Positions 12,060-24,173 of a stretch of 64,000 nt of DNA are shown here, one piece after another. The notes beneath the pieces were generated by a model that was not told where the DNA came from, did not search any database, and saw only the letters and a list, made by a program, of their open reading frames with translations. This DNA is from Strigamia acuminata (taxonomy: Eukaryota; Arthropoda; Chilopoda; Geophilomorpha; Linotaeniidae): the NCBI GenBank assembly GCA_949358305.1, contig OX442317.1, forward strand, positions 3,104,186-3,168,185, in the 5' to 3' direction. Positions within the stretch are counted from its first letter, which is position 1. Each line of letters starts with the position of its first letter. A program made the position numbers and the translations under genes.

Positions 12060-12535
12060 TCAAACGCTGTATGATTTTCTCGGAATGACTGGACACCTAC
12101 ACCAGGGGTCGGCAACCTGCGGCTCTTTTGATGTCAAGATACCAATATACCTAATCCTAATCCTAATTCTAAATTGTAACTTTTGGCTCTTCCGTCTCAA
12201 AAGGTTGCCAACCCCTGACCTACACCCATCAGAACACACAAGTTATGCAGCATTGGGCCTAGTCAGTACTTGGATGGGTGATCAGCCGGGAATCTCAGTT
12301 GTTTCTCATTCTTGTCCGACTAAGGTACTGTGTAAGGACAAGATTATCTGCCACCAGTCTCCAACCTGGTTTTCTGTAGTTTTCCCAGTTGTCGGTGCAA
12401 ATGCAAGGTTGGGTTTTTCAGAGGGGCATCCCACAGATTGTGGCTTGCACAGACTAATACCCTACACAAGTATCCTACTTAATACGGGGCATGGTCATCG
12501 TAAGTGTTATACTACAGTACCTACACCTGGATAAG
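12060..12535 (+). mobile_element. SINE with 5S-rRNA-derived head (SINE3-like), split by a MITE
   Basis: From about 12226 the sequence follows the 3' half of 5S rRNA: CCCATCAGAAC, AAGTTATGCAG, GGGCCTAGTCAGTACTTGG and ATGGGTGATCAGCCGGGAA. These cover the internal control region that RNA polymerase III uses. It is followed by a non-5S body containing GGTTTTCTGTAGTTTTCCC, which recurs at 44331-44410. A 5S-type head joined to an unrelated body is the layout of SINE3 elements. A hAT MITE at 12103-12217 interrupts the 5' part. The left boundary is approximate, and the 5' third of the 5S-like part is too diverged for me to follow. Confidence 0.65.
12103..12217. mobile_element. hAT-type MITE, 115 bp, with perfect 8-bp target duplication
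   Basis: Terminal inverted repeats are CAGGGGTCGGCAACCT and AGGTTGCCAACCCCTG. It is flanked on both sides by ACCTACAC, the 8-bp duplication typical of hAT transposons. There is no internal coding sequence, so it would need transposase in trans. It shares the subterminal TGTCAAGAT and TTGGCTCTTCCGTCTCAAAA with the 258-bp copy at 15920. It sits inside the 5S-like SINE. Confidence 0.93.
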
Positions 12536-12999
12536 TTTATATGATGTAAGTCATGGTAGCACAAAAGACTACGGTATATCAAAATTGAAATTTTGTGATT
12601 GATTATAGTAATAAGGGAAAATGTTTGTATGTGGATGGATGTTGACTTTATACGCCATCTGTGTTTGTATTTTGAAATTTGCAACCAAAATCAAATAAAC
12701 ATACAGGCCATACAGTTTGTAAATTTTAACCTACAATTAACAAATAAACAATACAAAAAATAAGAATATATTTATTTTTATTTTTCCAGCATAAAATAGC
12801 AATATAGATCTATTGTACGTATACATTTATTTATATTAAACACTCCAAAGGAGTAATAAGGCTTATATACACAGCAGGAAGTTGGACAAATATGATTGGC
12901 ACCATATCAGGACACTGGGTCAATGTAAGGCACAAAGTTTTTGCAGGATCTGGGTTAGGTGTTTTGTTTTTTGTATGTTTTTTGTCCTTCAGAAAAAGT

Positions 13000-15900
13000 T
13001 TATGTATTCTGACACACACTGAGCGATCCGTTGTTTGTCATGGGACTATCGGGGCAAGAAAAGGTGATAGTGTGAATGCCAATGAGAATGCCGTTAAGGT
13101 ATGTGCAAGTAAAATGAACTCCTTCGCTCTGAACTGGCCCTAATAGTTCTGAATAGCACTTGTACGATCCTGGTGTTCCAAAAATGACCTTAACAACGCA
13201 GCGCCTGTGTTGTGCGACTGGGAAAGGGTTTGCTAGTGACACGTCAACTCGTTCGTCCCAACCTACAAGTGCTGAGAAGTGCGTTTCGGCCATCACTAAG
13301 CCGTCGTCGTCACACACTTGAACGTGAACACTTTCCTTGTATTCGTTACTTGAAGACTTCGGAAACACCTGAAATGAAAACAACAACAATGAATTCAATC
13401 TTGATGTCAATCCCAAAAATTATTAGGAAATTTTGAGCTAAATCATATAAATCTTCAGAAATATGTCTAAAATATTTGAAAAAGTATTGAGAAATCTTGA
13501 CATATGGAGAAATTTTATAAAATTATGCGAAATCGTGAGAAATCCTAAGAAATCTTGTGACATTGTGAGAAATCTTAAAAAATTGTGAGAAATCTTACGA
13601 AATCTTGAGAATTCTTATGAAATCTTGAGAAATCTTATGAAATCTTGAGAAATCTTGAGAAATCTTATAAAATCTTAAGAAATCTTGAGAAATCTTGAGA
13701 AATCTTATGAAATCTTGAGAAATCTGTCTAAAATCGTGGGAAATCTGTCTAAAATCGTAGGAAATCTGTCTAAAATCATAGGAAATCTGTGTAAAATCGT
13801 GGGAAATCTGTCTAAAATCGTGGGAAATCTGTCTAAACCCGTAGGAGATCTCTCTAAAATCGTAGGAAATCTCTCTAAAAACGTAGGAAATCTGTCTAAA
13901 ATCGTGGGAAATCTGTCTAAACTCGTAGTAAATCTGTCTAAACTCGTAGGAAATCTGTCTAAAATCGTGGGAAATCTGTCTAAAATCGTAGGAAATCTGT
14001 CTAAACTCGTAGGAAATCTGTCTAAAATCGTGAGAAATCTGTCTAAAATCGTGGGAAATCTGTCTAAAATCGTAGGAAATCTGTCTAAAATCATAAGAAA
14101 TGTAGAATTCTTTTTAAAAAATGCATCAAAATTTTGGTTGTGATTCTCGCGATGTTCTGATGTATATTATACGGCGCAAAGAGTTTCACGTCCACCAAAG
14201 ACTTTATTGACCCACAAAAGATTATCCAGAGGGAATTGCGCTTAACTGTGGCTTTCGCAGAAACTCCCAGAGGCAGCTCAATAAATCGCATTAAAATAAT
14301 TAAGACTGATTGAACAAATCTTTTCAATTACCCGGCGCTGTCACGAAAAGACTAACCCATTAGCTTTTGTCAACCACAGCCAAACATAATTAGACGATGC
14401 GAGCCGAATGTTTACACGATCGATACCTGACTATTGAACTGGATTCCGTGCAGTAGGATGTCATTATCGACGAACAAACGCAGTTCCGTGACCACTGGCG
14501 CATGACTAAAGCGCATTACTGATGGGTAACTGAGGGTGCAATGATATTTCTTGGTACAGATTTTTCTTTTGGCCACTGATAAGCGACAGCTGTCCAAAGA
14601 TGGCGGAAAAGCACGGCTGCCGGGACAGGCGATGTTGAGCAGAAATGCGAGGATTTCTTCGTCGCTGAAAACCCCCGACGTGGTCGGACCGGAAGCGAAC
14701 TCCGACGCGGTCATGGAAAGAAATCTGATGGAATAAATCAAATCGCCCAACATCTGCGCGATGTTGGCAATCAGTAGGATTCAGATGGAGCATTCAAAGC
14801 TTCTGTTTCTCTAGTTTTTCGAGGTTTTCAGGGCCGGCGCTAGGGGTGAGGCGCCATATTTTGGCATCTGTGGGCGCACTAACCGATGTTTTCAACAAAA
14901 ATATTTTTTACTGTTCAAAAGAGCGTCATATGCCTTGCTCGCCTCAGGTGGAAATATGTGTTTCATTTAAAACAGAAACTTTGATTTAGCTGTCGGTGGT
15001 ATTGATTTTATTTTTTATTTTTCACCTGTCTGGTTGTGGATCCGGTGACTTCTAATTCGCGACGCTCGGCTTCCCGTTCCGCCCACCGCTGGGCGGCGTT
15101 GAATACGACGAGCTCTGAGGATAAGTTCATTTCCTCCAAGGACAGAATGACGCGAATTGTGTCGATCGACAGGTCGGAAATGGAGTCGGAACGAAGGACT
15201 TCGTCGGCCGACGATGCTACGGCCTGAAAGTGAAGAAACAAACGTTTGCTGATTTGTGTTCAAAGTGATTTGTTTTGACGTTAATGGGTAACGGATGCTT
15301 AATAACATCCTCTGCATTCGACCAATTTTAAGTTTATTAAATCCATAATTCAGCTTCATAAATAGATATTAGGATTAGTTTGAAGAGAACGGTATAGTTT
15401 AATGGTCATAAATTGTCATAATGGATTCATCAAACTTTGCCAATATAAAAGGTAGTTTGAAGTTTGGAACAATGTTGATACGACATAAAAACTCTGGCTG
15501 TCTGATCTGAATTGTCGTTTTGAAATTCAGATTGGTTTCACTTCAGTTCGGTTTCAGTTTTCGGAGCCTCCAAAGTGCTTAAGAGTCTTAAGACGTAAGA
15601 TTAATAGCGATGTCATTTAACTGACAACATGCGCCATCTGCTGAGGACATTTAAAATAAATTACATTAGAACTGACTGAAAGGGCAACAGGACCTTAAAT
15701 CAGTCACCCGCAATCGTTGCTAAGGGACTTATCGACTTTGTATCGACTATCGTTGGTTAAATTCACTGTGCGCTTCTTCAAACTATTTTAGTAGTTTATA
15801 AATGGTATTTATAAATGCAGAAGGGGGCCACTTGTGCATACGGCATCGTGCTGCAGCTAACACTTTTATAATATAACTACACAGAAATGTATAAACTCTG

Positions 15901-16998
15901 TTACGAATTTATACTAGAGCAGCGGTCGGCAACCTGCAGCTCTTTCGATGTCAAGATGCGGCTCTCCAGTTCCATGCGCAAAAATTAATAATTATATTAT
16001 TTTTTTTTCAAAACTCATAAAAAATATTATACTGCAAAAAAAAAAAAAAATTTATATACCTAATCCTAATCAAATACCATAATATTGAAACAAAAATGTT
16101 GGTGGCTCTTTAAAAACTGGGAAATTTTGTAAATTGTAACTTTTGGCTCTTCCGTCTCAAAAGGTTGCCGACCCCTGTACTAGAGTTCTAACTTGACCTT
16201 TCCGCAAACTTTTTAATGTTTGAATTTTTGGTGCATTAATGCGCTTTGTGTGACTGCACCGAAAGCAGTGGATCGTGCTTTAAGTCGGGCCTGGGAACGA
16301 AATCGGAGAATCGGACCAGTGAACCAACAGCTTGATAGTGCACCATTTAAGCTGGAATTAATGATTAAATCGCACACACTTTCTCCTAAATGTCACGTCT
16401 CGCTCAAAACGTGATTGGATGACAGGGGATCACATGATAAGATGAGAATGAGTGCAATAAGGACAGAAATGGCTGGCGTGACAAGAAACGTATGGTGGCA
16501 ACTTGTAGGTGTAGAATAAGTGCTTTGTTATTGGCTGAACAGTGTTGCCATCTGTGGACACTTTTTCTAATTGAATATTTGATTATTTCTTACTTGCAAA
16601 CATTTTTCCATTAATATGGGAACGTCGAAGAGTTTTGCAAACTCGTAAGCCTTACACACATTGTTGGCCGACATGTCCTTCCATATGTACTGGGTACATT
16701 CGCGTACGAGCTGCGGCAGGAGGTATTTCTTGGCGGCGTAACACACGTCGACCGCTTTGTCGACGGAGTTGAGGCTGATTTCGTCCGTGTAGATGTACCT
16801 GCGTAATGGAAATGAAAGCGGGAAATTCGAATGGTTTTTCTCGCGTGGTGATTTGGTGGTCGATACTCAACTGTAGGAGCGTTTGGAACGCGTCTGGGTA
16901 CACATCCGGGATGAGAATGGGCTGCATCTTCTCAGCCATTTCTCCAAATAACATCGCTTCAAACACTGGACTTGCCATGGCCAAAATGAGTTTGTGCG
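13000..16998 (-). CDS. BTB-BACK-PHR domain protein (BTBD1/2/3/6-like), 5' exon not found
   Basis: Minus-strand exons in transcript order: 16998-16872, 16798-16594, 15223-15026, 14753-14427 and 13368-13000 (stop). The phases fit at every junction. The first two encode the BTB core (AHKLILAMASPVFEAMLFGE, IPDVYPDAFQTLLQ|YIYTDEI, AAKKYLLPQLVRECT). The third is the BACK domain (SLEEMNLSSELVVFNAAQRW). The fourth opens with MLGDLIYSIRFLSMTASEF and leads into the PHR domain (LRLFVDNDILLHGIQF), which the last exon completes. In known relatives the BTB domain recruits cullin-3 and PHR binds substrates or topoisomerase I; that role is inferred here. The N-terminal half of BTB must lie upstream of 17000. 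I could not place it. A minus-strand frame at 17710-17642 (SKWDPVMDKVCNIFQEF) is only a weak candidate. Confidence 0.9.
13500..14100. repeat. Minisatellite in a BTB-gene intron: 10-11-bp then 21-bp units
   Basis: The first part is made of short GAAATCTTGA-like units. From about 13722 to 14099 it becomes about 18 copies of a 21-bp unit, GGAAATCTGTCTAAAATCGT plus one base. Because 21 is a multiple of 3 and the unit lacks stops in some frames, both strands stay open for over 125 codons. These frames are by-products of the repeat. Confidence 0.93.
15920..16177. mobile_element. hAT-type MITE, 258 bp, with perfect 8-bp target duplication
   Basis: Ends read CAGCGGTCGGCAACCTGC and GGTTGCCGACCCCTG. 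It is flanked by TACTAGAG on both sides. Same family as the 115-bp copy at 12103, with a longer AT-rich middle including a poly-A run. It lies in the BTB-gene intron between the second BTB exon and the BACK exon. No coding capacity. Confidence 0.93.
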
Positions 16999-17261
16999 CT
17001 GCAAACAAAGAGTTTGGAAATCAATTGAGTTAGTTGTTAGGACTTGGGTGTCTGTTGGGTGATGTGTGTCGAGTGAGTTGTGCAATGAGGTGGAAATTGA
17101 AAAGATAGTTTTGCTTTTGTGGAAAAGTGCTCGTGGAAATTGGTGGAATTTTAAGCAATTGGGTTTTGGGTTTTGGGTCCATGAAAACGGTTTAATACGA
17201 ACAAACGCGTTCGAATGTTTGTCAATTTGGTCAATTTTTTTTATTACAAAATTTGTCCAAA

Positions 17262-17590
17262 AATTTTAAAATTTGTCTTAAATTTGTCTTAAATTTGTCT
17301 TAAATTTGTCTAAAATTTGCCTTAAATTTGTCTGAAATTTGCCTTAAATTTGTCTTAAATTTGTCTAAAATTTGTCTTAAATTTGTCAAAATTTGTCTTA
17401 AATTTATCTAAAATTTGTCTTACATTTGTCAAAATTTGTCTAAAATTTGTCAAAATTTGTCTAAAATTTGTCAAAATTTGTCTAAAATTTGTCTTAAATT
17501 TGTCAAAATTTGTCTTAAATTTGTCAAAATTTGCCTTAAATTTGTCAAAATTTGTTTAAAATCTGTCAAAAAACATCTAAATTTCACAAA
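17262..17590. repeat. AAATTTGTC minisatellite (about 9-12-bp units)
   Basis: Roughly 30 irregular units alternating AAATTTGTCTT, AAAATTTGTC and TAAAATTTGTC. It lies upstream of the last recognisable BTB exon, probably in an intron of that gene. Confidence 0.92.
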
Positions 17591-20500
17591 TTTCGTAAAA
17601 TTGTCTAAAAATTTCCCAGATTTGTCATTTTAGTAACATGTCTAAAATTCTTGAAAAATATTGCAAACTTTATCCATCACGGGGTCCCATTTTGACTCAG
17701 TCTGTGACATGATCGACAGTTCCCATCCAACAAGCAGCGAATTTAATTCCACAACCGGGAAACCCAAATCGGAAAATAACTTGCACTCACAATCAGACCT
17801 ACGAGGTGTGTACTCTACAACACTACACACTGTAACTTCTTCTAACTGTTAAATGAATTTCACTCACGGTTCACCAGAGACAGATAGCAACTGCCATTAA
17901 GCTCCAACTATCAAACGCAATATCCCATTTAAGCGCTTCCTCGATGCGAGACGAATAAAAACAATTTACGGCGAAAACCCCTCCAATTTATTTGCACTCC
18001 CAAACCCATCTGGTGTTCTGGTCACTACTACTCTTCGCCTGCCCCAATTAGCATATTTAAAAACCAAACTGTGCTTATCTATTGATTGCGCCCTCTATAG
18101 TATATTCAAGCCGGGCTATCTGGCCATTTTTTTGCACGACCACAGGATGGTCCTCGAAGGGGATGAAACGAAGGTAGGCTGTATCTATCACCACCCATAA
18201 ATCTTGATGAGGGAAAGAGAGTTGGAGCAGTTTCGAGTCAACTGTTCGTGCTTGAATGGGCGTGAGGCAAAGCCTCAATTACGGCGCGCCCTCTTTACAC
18301 CGAATTTTCGTTGAGTTTTTGCTGAATTTGTCGAAGCAAGACCCAAGAATGGTCGGACTCACTGACCACATCTCTCAGACGACCATGGGCGCTTGCCCAA
18401 AAGCCCATTTTGCTATTTTATATGGGAAAACTCATTCAAGAGTGGTCGAGGGCCCTTTTTCACGCCTCACTGTTCAATGGTCATCAAAAGGTGAAGAGAC
18501 CCGTTCTGCTAAAAAAAGAAAGAAGATAAAAGGAAGGAAAAAGTTCATGCATGATGAAGGGTGGAAAATGGAGAAAAAAAATGGAAAAAAAAATGGAAAA
18601 TGGGTCCTTTTTTGGACATTGGTCAAGAAGATAATTGGGGATTTGATTTTTGCATTGAGATTTTTTTTTTTTTTTTTTTTTTTATTTAAATAAAAATGAA
18701 ATTGCAGTTTCTTTAAAGTGCCTTTTCCTTCTTTCATTTATTGGTACTTTGAATGCAGCGCATGCGCAGTCGGACATCATTTTTTTCACTAAGTGGATTG
18801 CAAAGCGCGAATTTGTACAATTTCCATGTGGTTTATATATTTTTTGTTAGCGTCGTCAGGGGGAGTTAATGTGTATTTAGAGGAAGGAATGGGCTTTAAT
18901 GAGCAGACATTAAGCCAGGGGAAAAAATGTGGGATTACGAATTGATTGAGAGAGAGGGAAAAAATTTATTGCGTCGAGAGAGGAGAGAAAGGACTTGGGA
19001 TTGTTAACAAATGTCACTGGATGTTTCTTGTTCGTTGCCTTTGAGCGGAATGCAGGCTGCTCTATTTTCTCGATTGCATCCAATAAGTGCAGTCGATTGG
19101 GTTCGAGGTTGTGGGGGTGTTGGTGGGGGTGGGGGAATTGCTGCGGGTGGTAAATGGGATTGGCAGGTCCAAGGAGCAAGTGGCTCGACTGAAACAAACA
19201 CCAATCAGTTGGAAATTCGATTTTTCCTTTTGGTTTTATGCGGATTGTGGAATTGGACTTTGAGTGGCATATGGCAGTGTTATGCAGGGAAGCATTGACA
19301 TTTATTATGGAGGAGTTTTATTGCAGTGTTTGGTGTTTATAGTGGATGAAAATGGTGGAGTTTTATGACTTGTTAAAGAGTTTTACAAGTTGGGTGGAAG
19401 TTTGGGGTGGAATGGTCGTGGTTTATGCACCGGAAATGTTTGTTTTTTTTGGATTTTTTTCGAGTTTTGTTTGAATTTTAAATTTATTGATTCTAATTTT
19501 GAACTTTTGAGCAAAAAATCGATTTTTTTGCTTGTTTGGTTAATGTGCTGCTTCGATAATTACTCGTGATGAGTTAATTTACAAGTTATTAAATATTAAA
19601 ATCGTAAATTTTCCTTCAAAAATAAATGGCTGAAAATTTAATTTATATTGGTTGTGCAGCTTCCGCACAATTGCCCGCAAATAAATGCCAACGAAACGCG
19701 AGTCCGGTTTTGGAGATGAAAAATGGTCTTGTCTACACTACCATTAATTCAAATCCCACGGAACGGAACAAATCAAAACCAAAAATTTGCCAAAATTCAA
19801 ACAACTTACTCAATCTAAAACTGCACGAAACCCAACGAAAGGAGTTGCAATGGAATCAAAACACCACCACCTCTATTGTTCAACCACCGTGAATGCCGCA
19901 CAGAACAATAGCCATCAACACACCACTTACTCCTAACATTCATGTAAACATCATCCAAATTGGCCTTGCATAATGACACGATTCTCCAGTGGCCATTGGA
20001 TAATTGCCAGCATTAATTTAATTGCAAACGTCGTTCGCCTCATTTGCCTACAGAAACGAAGAAAAAAGGAGGAAAAAGGCGTGCAGAGAGAGAGAAAAGG
20101 AAGAGTAGAAATGCTCTCTTTCTTATCTTGTTATTCTAGCACTTGGAGACACCAACAGTAGTGTTTGCGTCGGAATACAAAGACGGCAAAGGGCCCTCAT
20201 TATGCATGCACGCCAATGCCGTTTCTTTCTTTCTTTCTCAGCCTTGAGAAAGGACGGGTTGGGGGAATTTATCAGGATCCAAAGTGCTGCCATCTGGGAT
20301 GATCTCTGCACGCTTTATCAAGAGAAAGACGGGCGTGGGGAGCGCGAGTCGCCGATGGAATACGTAAAACACGACCCCGCGAGATCCCAGCGGGGCGAAT
20401 TAATCTCGAAGGAGCGAAACCCGAGTCATCAATATTTGCTGATGGGTTTCCCTTTGCCTCGCCTTAACAAAACCTCGTGTAGAGAGCCGGTCTTTGGTCT

Positions 20501-23500
20501 TAACGACCTCTTAAGCACATGGCCGGTGGTGCGCTGGCCCCTTTTTAAGGGCAATGGGGGGTAATTGAGTTGCGCGTGCCGTGTACCCTGATGGCGAGCG
20601 AATGGACGCATCCCTCGCTATTGGAGTCTCAATACAAAATCAATAGGTCGGGGACTCGAAGGGCGGTGAGTGTTTCCACACAATCAAGGAGAGAATTCGG
20701 TGCCATCTATAGCAGATGGGTTGTCACACCCCATCGTTCAAAGTGGGGCGTCGAGCGAGGAATTGTCGTCGGGGACATTTTTTTTTAATTTTTTTTTTTT
20801 TTTTGTTATTTACCTGGTCGATTGTGGCACGTGTCGGATATTTAACGCGCCAAATTGATGTTGATTGGGTCGGAAGAGTTATGATGGCAAGTGAGAGGGG
20901 GATTGTCGGTTATAGTTTTAAATTAGATTATGGTTGGGTGGGTGTGTTGGGTTTTGATTTTAAACGCGAGTTTGATGCGAGGTGAAGGCTTGGATTTGGG
21001 GTTTGGCGTTTGAAGTTTGATTTGTGGTTGGTTGGTTGGGGCGCTGATTAAAATTTGGACGCGGGGAATATTAGATGTCGGATGGTAATGATGGGTCCTG
21101 TGCTGGAGTGTGGGATTTTGCGGAAAGAGATTCACTGTGTTGCAACATGCGACGGCTGTGTAGTCAATTAAATTGATTATTATGTAATGATAGTAATGAT
21201 AAAACAATTTCTGCAGAGGCAAAATCGATGATTAAAGGGGATTAGTGATGGATTAAAAAGTGTTGGGTTTCGACTTTGGCGGGTAAAGTTGTGACGCCGG
21301 TCGATTGCTGCAGTAAAGCCTGATTTTTTACCGGTAAATGAATATTAATTGTATGAATAACAAATAAATGATGTTACTTATGGCTGGTCCGATTTAATAC
21401 CAAAAAATTATCACTTCATTTAACGCAAATGTTATTCTAATTTAAATTTGGCCAGGGCGCTCCGTTTACGCTTTCTTAAATCCTGTTAAGTTTTGTTTTA
21501 ATTTAAGCCGTTAAGCGATAACCATCAAGATTACACATGGACAAATTGTAGGATATGTTAAGCAAGGTTTGTTTTGTTTAGTTGTTTTTCCTGCAGTGCT
21601 GTTTCTTGGTGATTGGTCGAGGGGAAGCATGTCTTCTGAGTGAGTCTTAAGTGTCCTTGTGAAGTTAGGTTTATTTCTAATGAAATGAGAGCTGGGTTAA
21701 ATTCGCATGCAAAGTGGTTAAGGGGGCAATTCTGTCACAAACTGGTGAACGTCTAACTGTAACTGAAGTTTCCATCGCGTAAAAATTACCAAGAAATGTC
21801 ATTATTGGGGGGAATAAAATGGAATTTAGTGATGAGCTTGTTACCTCGTCTTGAAAAGTCGATAAAATTCCTTTGAACCACATTGATTCAATTGAGGAGT
21901 CCTTCCATTTAGATTTCAAAGCAATTATCAAGCTTTGTGAAATTAACCAGAACCTAAACGTGCTCCATTCAAAACGTGTTTATACGATGCATTCTTTTTC
22001 AAGCACGGTTGAGCACGGAAAAAAATACATCCTTTTTGAGTATTTACAACATGCCAGTGACTATTTTCCTCATTTTTCACACACAACTTGGCGTCATATC
22101 CTGTCACGTGGGCGGCATAAAAGGTGCGCTAAAAATAGAATCTATTTCTACATTTCCAAACGTCGAAGCAACAACGTTTACGAAAAATTATGACATAATG
22201 CAGTTTGGCTCTGCCCACAATAAGAAAACTACAAATTAACAATTAACAACGACTTCTTGATTGCTTAGAACAAGATGGAGTTTAAATGTTCACACCAAAG
22301 AGTATCTAAATACCGTTGGCAGAGGAAGTGCGAGGAGAGATGTTTCCGGTTGGGCAATTTTCTATCGTTAACTGGTGACCCGGTTTTTTCTTTCCAAAAA
22401 GCGTGCAGCATAAAGTGGCGCTTTAAAACATTCCGCGAAAACAACACGTGAGTGACACGAGTGACGTGTCGGCGTTGAATAACATCCAAATGATGCAACG
22501 ACAGCATAACCTTAAATAACTTAAGCCTAATTATTTACCCTCCGAGAGAAATGATCGATTTTTGCATAGCCAACATAAATAAATGAAAAAGAAAAGAAAG
22601 CAAAAAACATTTAGCGAGACAAAGTCATGAATGATTCATGAAAAGTTGTGTGATATGTTGGTAAGTTAATGGACGGGGGAAGCGTGGAGGTGTCGGGAGG
22701 CGCGAACCGTTGCAATGTCAACATTTGTCTTGCGCTCGAAGAAGTGAGGTTATGAGTTTGACTGATGAGGGGAAGGGAAGAAAGGAAGAAAAAGCATTTC
22801 TCTTGTCGACTCGACGCACCTTTCAGAATTTGTTGGTTTGGTTGTTTGCCGACCATAAAATCGACGTCACTCCTCCAGAATGATCGGAGCAGAAAAGATG
22901 TTCTTTGCACTACTTTTCCCAGGCATGCCTGCCAGTCGTAGGAGGAGGATTGGGCCATTTCTCTGTAAAGAAATTGAAGAAAAGGATCAATTTTTTGAGG
23001 CGCGGAGTTAAGAAATTCGCTGCCGGCCTCCAGCGACTCGGAAGGGATGCAGGGAAGGAAATCTGCGAGCGGGGATTAGACTCAATTTGGCTTTGGTGCT
23101 GCTACGAATGAGTGTTGCATGAAATTTTTATTGCGTAATTTACTTTTATCGCGGTTGGATTCGTCGCAGACGTGTATTGAACGAGGAAAGAATAAAAGAA
23201 GAAAATATAAAAATAATGCGAGGCGGCGAATGGAAAAAAATGCATAAACTGTATAAATTGCAACTTGATGTTGTTGTTCGGTTTTTATCTGCGAATTGTT
23301 TTGATTTTTTAATTTTCCACCGATTTGTCACGTTTTTATGACGTTTTGCGCGTTTTAAATCGGTAATTTGTGCAAAGTTAATTCCATCGGAGGCCCCGTG
23401 CACTGCAGCGAAGCTCGCGGGCCAAAAGATAAACAAAGTGTTTAAAAATATCTCTGGATTTCCTGTTTTGCTTAAGACAATAGAAATTACTCGAGTTTTA

Positions 23501-24159
23501 AATGTTTACAAATTCCACTTTTAATGGAAAACGGCTTAATGTTTATCGTATTGACATTTCGCTGTGCAAACATTTCTCATTCCGTGGCCAAACATTAGAT
23601 AGAGACGGCGAAACGGGCCGAAACCGAAACACATGACTTCCGGTTAGAATTTCTTTGCGCAGATTAATTTTGTTGATCGTGTCAACATTGATGAAATTTC
23701 CTTGGCAAAGTGGCTCCACTTTACGAGCTTGTTTTTCTGTCTAATGCGGTTTATCGCGAGGAAAAACAGCAGCGACCTCGGCCATTGATACAAATCGATG
23801 GGAAAAGGGCACGAACCTATCCTATAGGGGCTGCACTTCAATTTCCGGTCTGGGGCGTAAAACGGAACGGACGTGTCTTTTCTCGCTTTCCTACCTGCGA
23901 CTGTTGGTTGTTGGTTGACTGATGTGACAAGCACGAGTCGGCGCAACAGATGAAGTTGGGCCGTTGGGGCAGCGGCGAATATCCAAATGGGGCGAGAATG
24001 TATTTTTGGCTTTTGGACGAGTTAAAGCATTTCCGGAAGTGAGTTTGACGTGGGGAACGCGAGTTGCGAGTGGAACAGTTCATTTTCGGTCTATTTTTAT
24101 AGCGGCTGCATCTGCTAACACTTTTTTTTATCTTCGTTGCACTCGATTGCAGTATCTCG

Positions 24160-24173
24160 GTTGCCACGGCAAC
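24160..24173. promoter_or_regulatory. RFX X-box-like palindrome upstream of Dscam
   Basis: GTTGCCACGGCAAC is a perfect 6-bp inverted repeat with 2-bp spacing, matching the known RFX-factor X-box layout. It lies about 1.1 kb upstream of the Dscam ATG. Similar sites are at 25545 (GTTGCTATGGTTAC), 36072, 62008 and in both LTRs. Function is inference. Confidence 0.35.

Larger units (their letters stand above)
11243..12999. other. Region between the GH31 and BTB gene 3' ends (convergent)
   Basis: Apart from the SINE and MITE listed separately, this holds AT-rich DNA with no recognised gene. The two flanking genes point toward each other, so it contains their 3' UTRs. Confidence 0.6.

Noticed and set aside
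12241-12300. A functional 5S rRNA gene
   Set aside because: Only the 3' part matches, with several substitutions in the promoter boxes, and the sequence continues into a repeated SINE body.
13705-14094. 129-codon open frame of tandem FPTILDR heptads on the minus strand
   Set aside because: Direct consequence of the 21-bp minisatellite; lies in an intron of the BTB gene on the same strand.
17642-17830. Minus-strand frame ending SKWDPVMDKVCNIFQEF as the missing first BTB exon
   Set aside because: It reaches a stop without a good donor and lacks the expected SDVxFxVG segment that precedes AHKLILA.
18474-18737. Lys-rich / Phe-rich frames around the poly-T tract
   Set aside because: Produced by homopolymer and A/G-rich runs; no coding signal.
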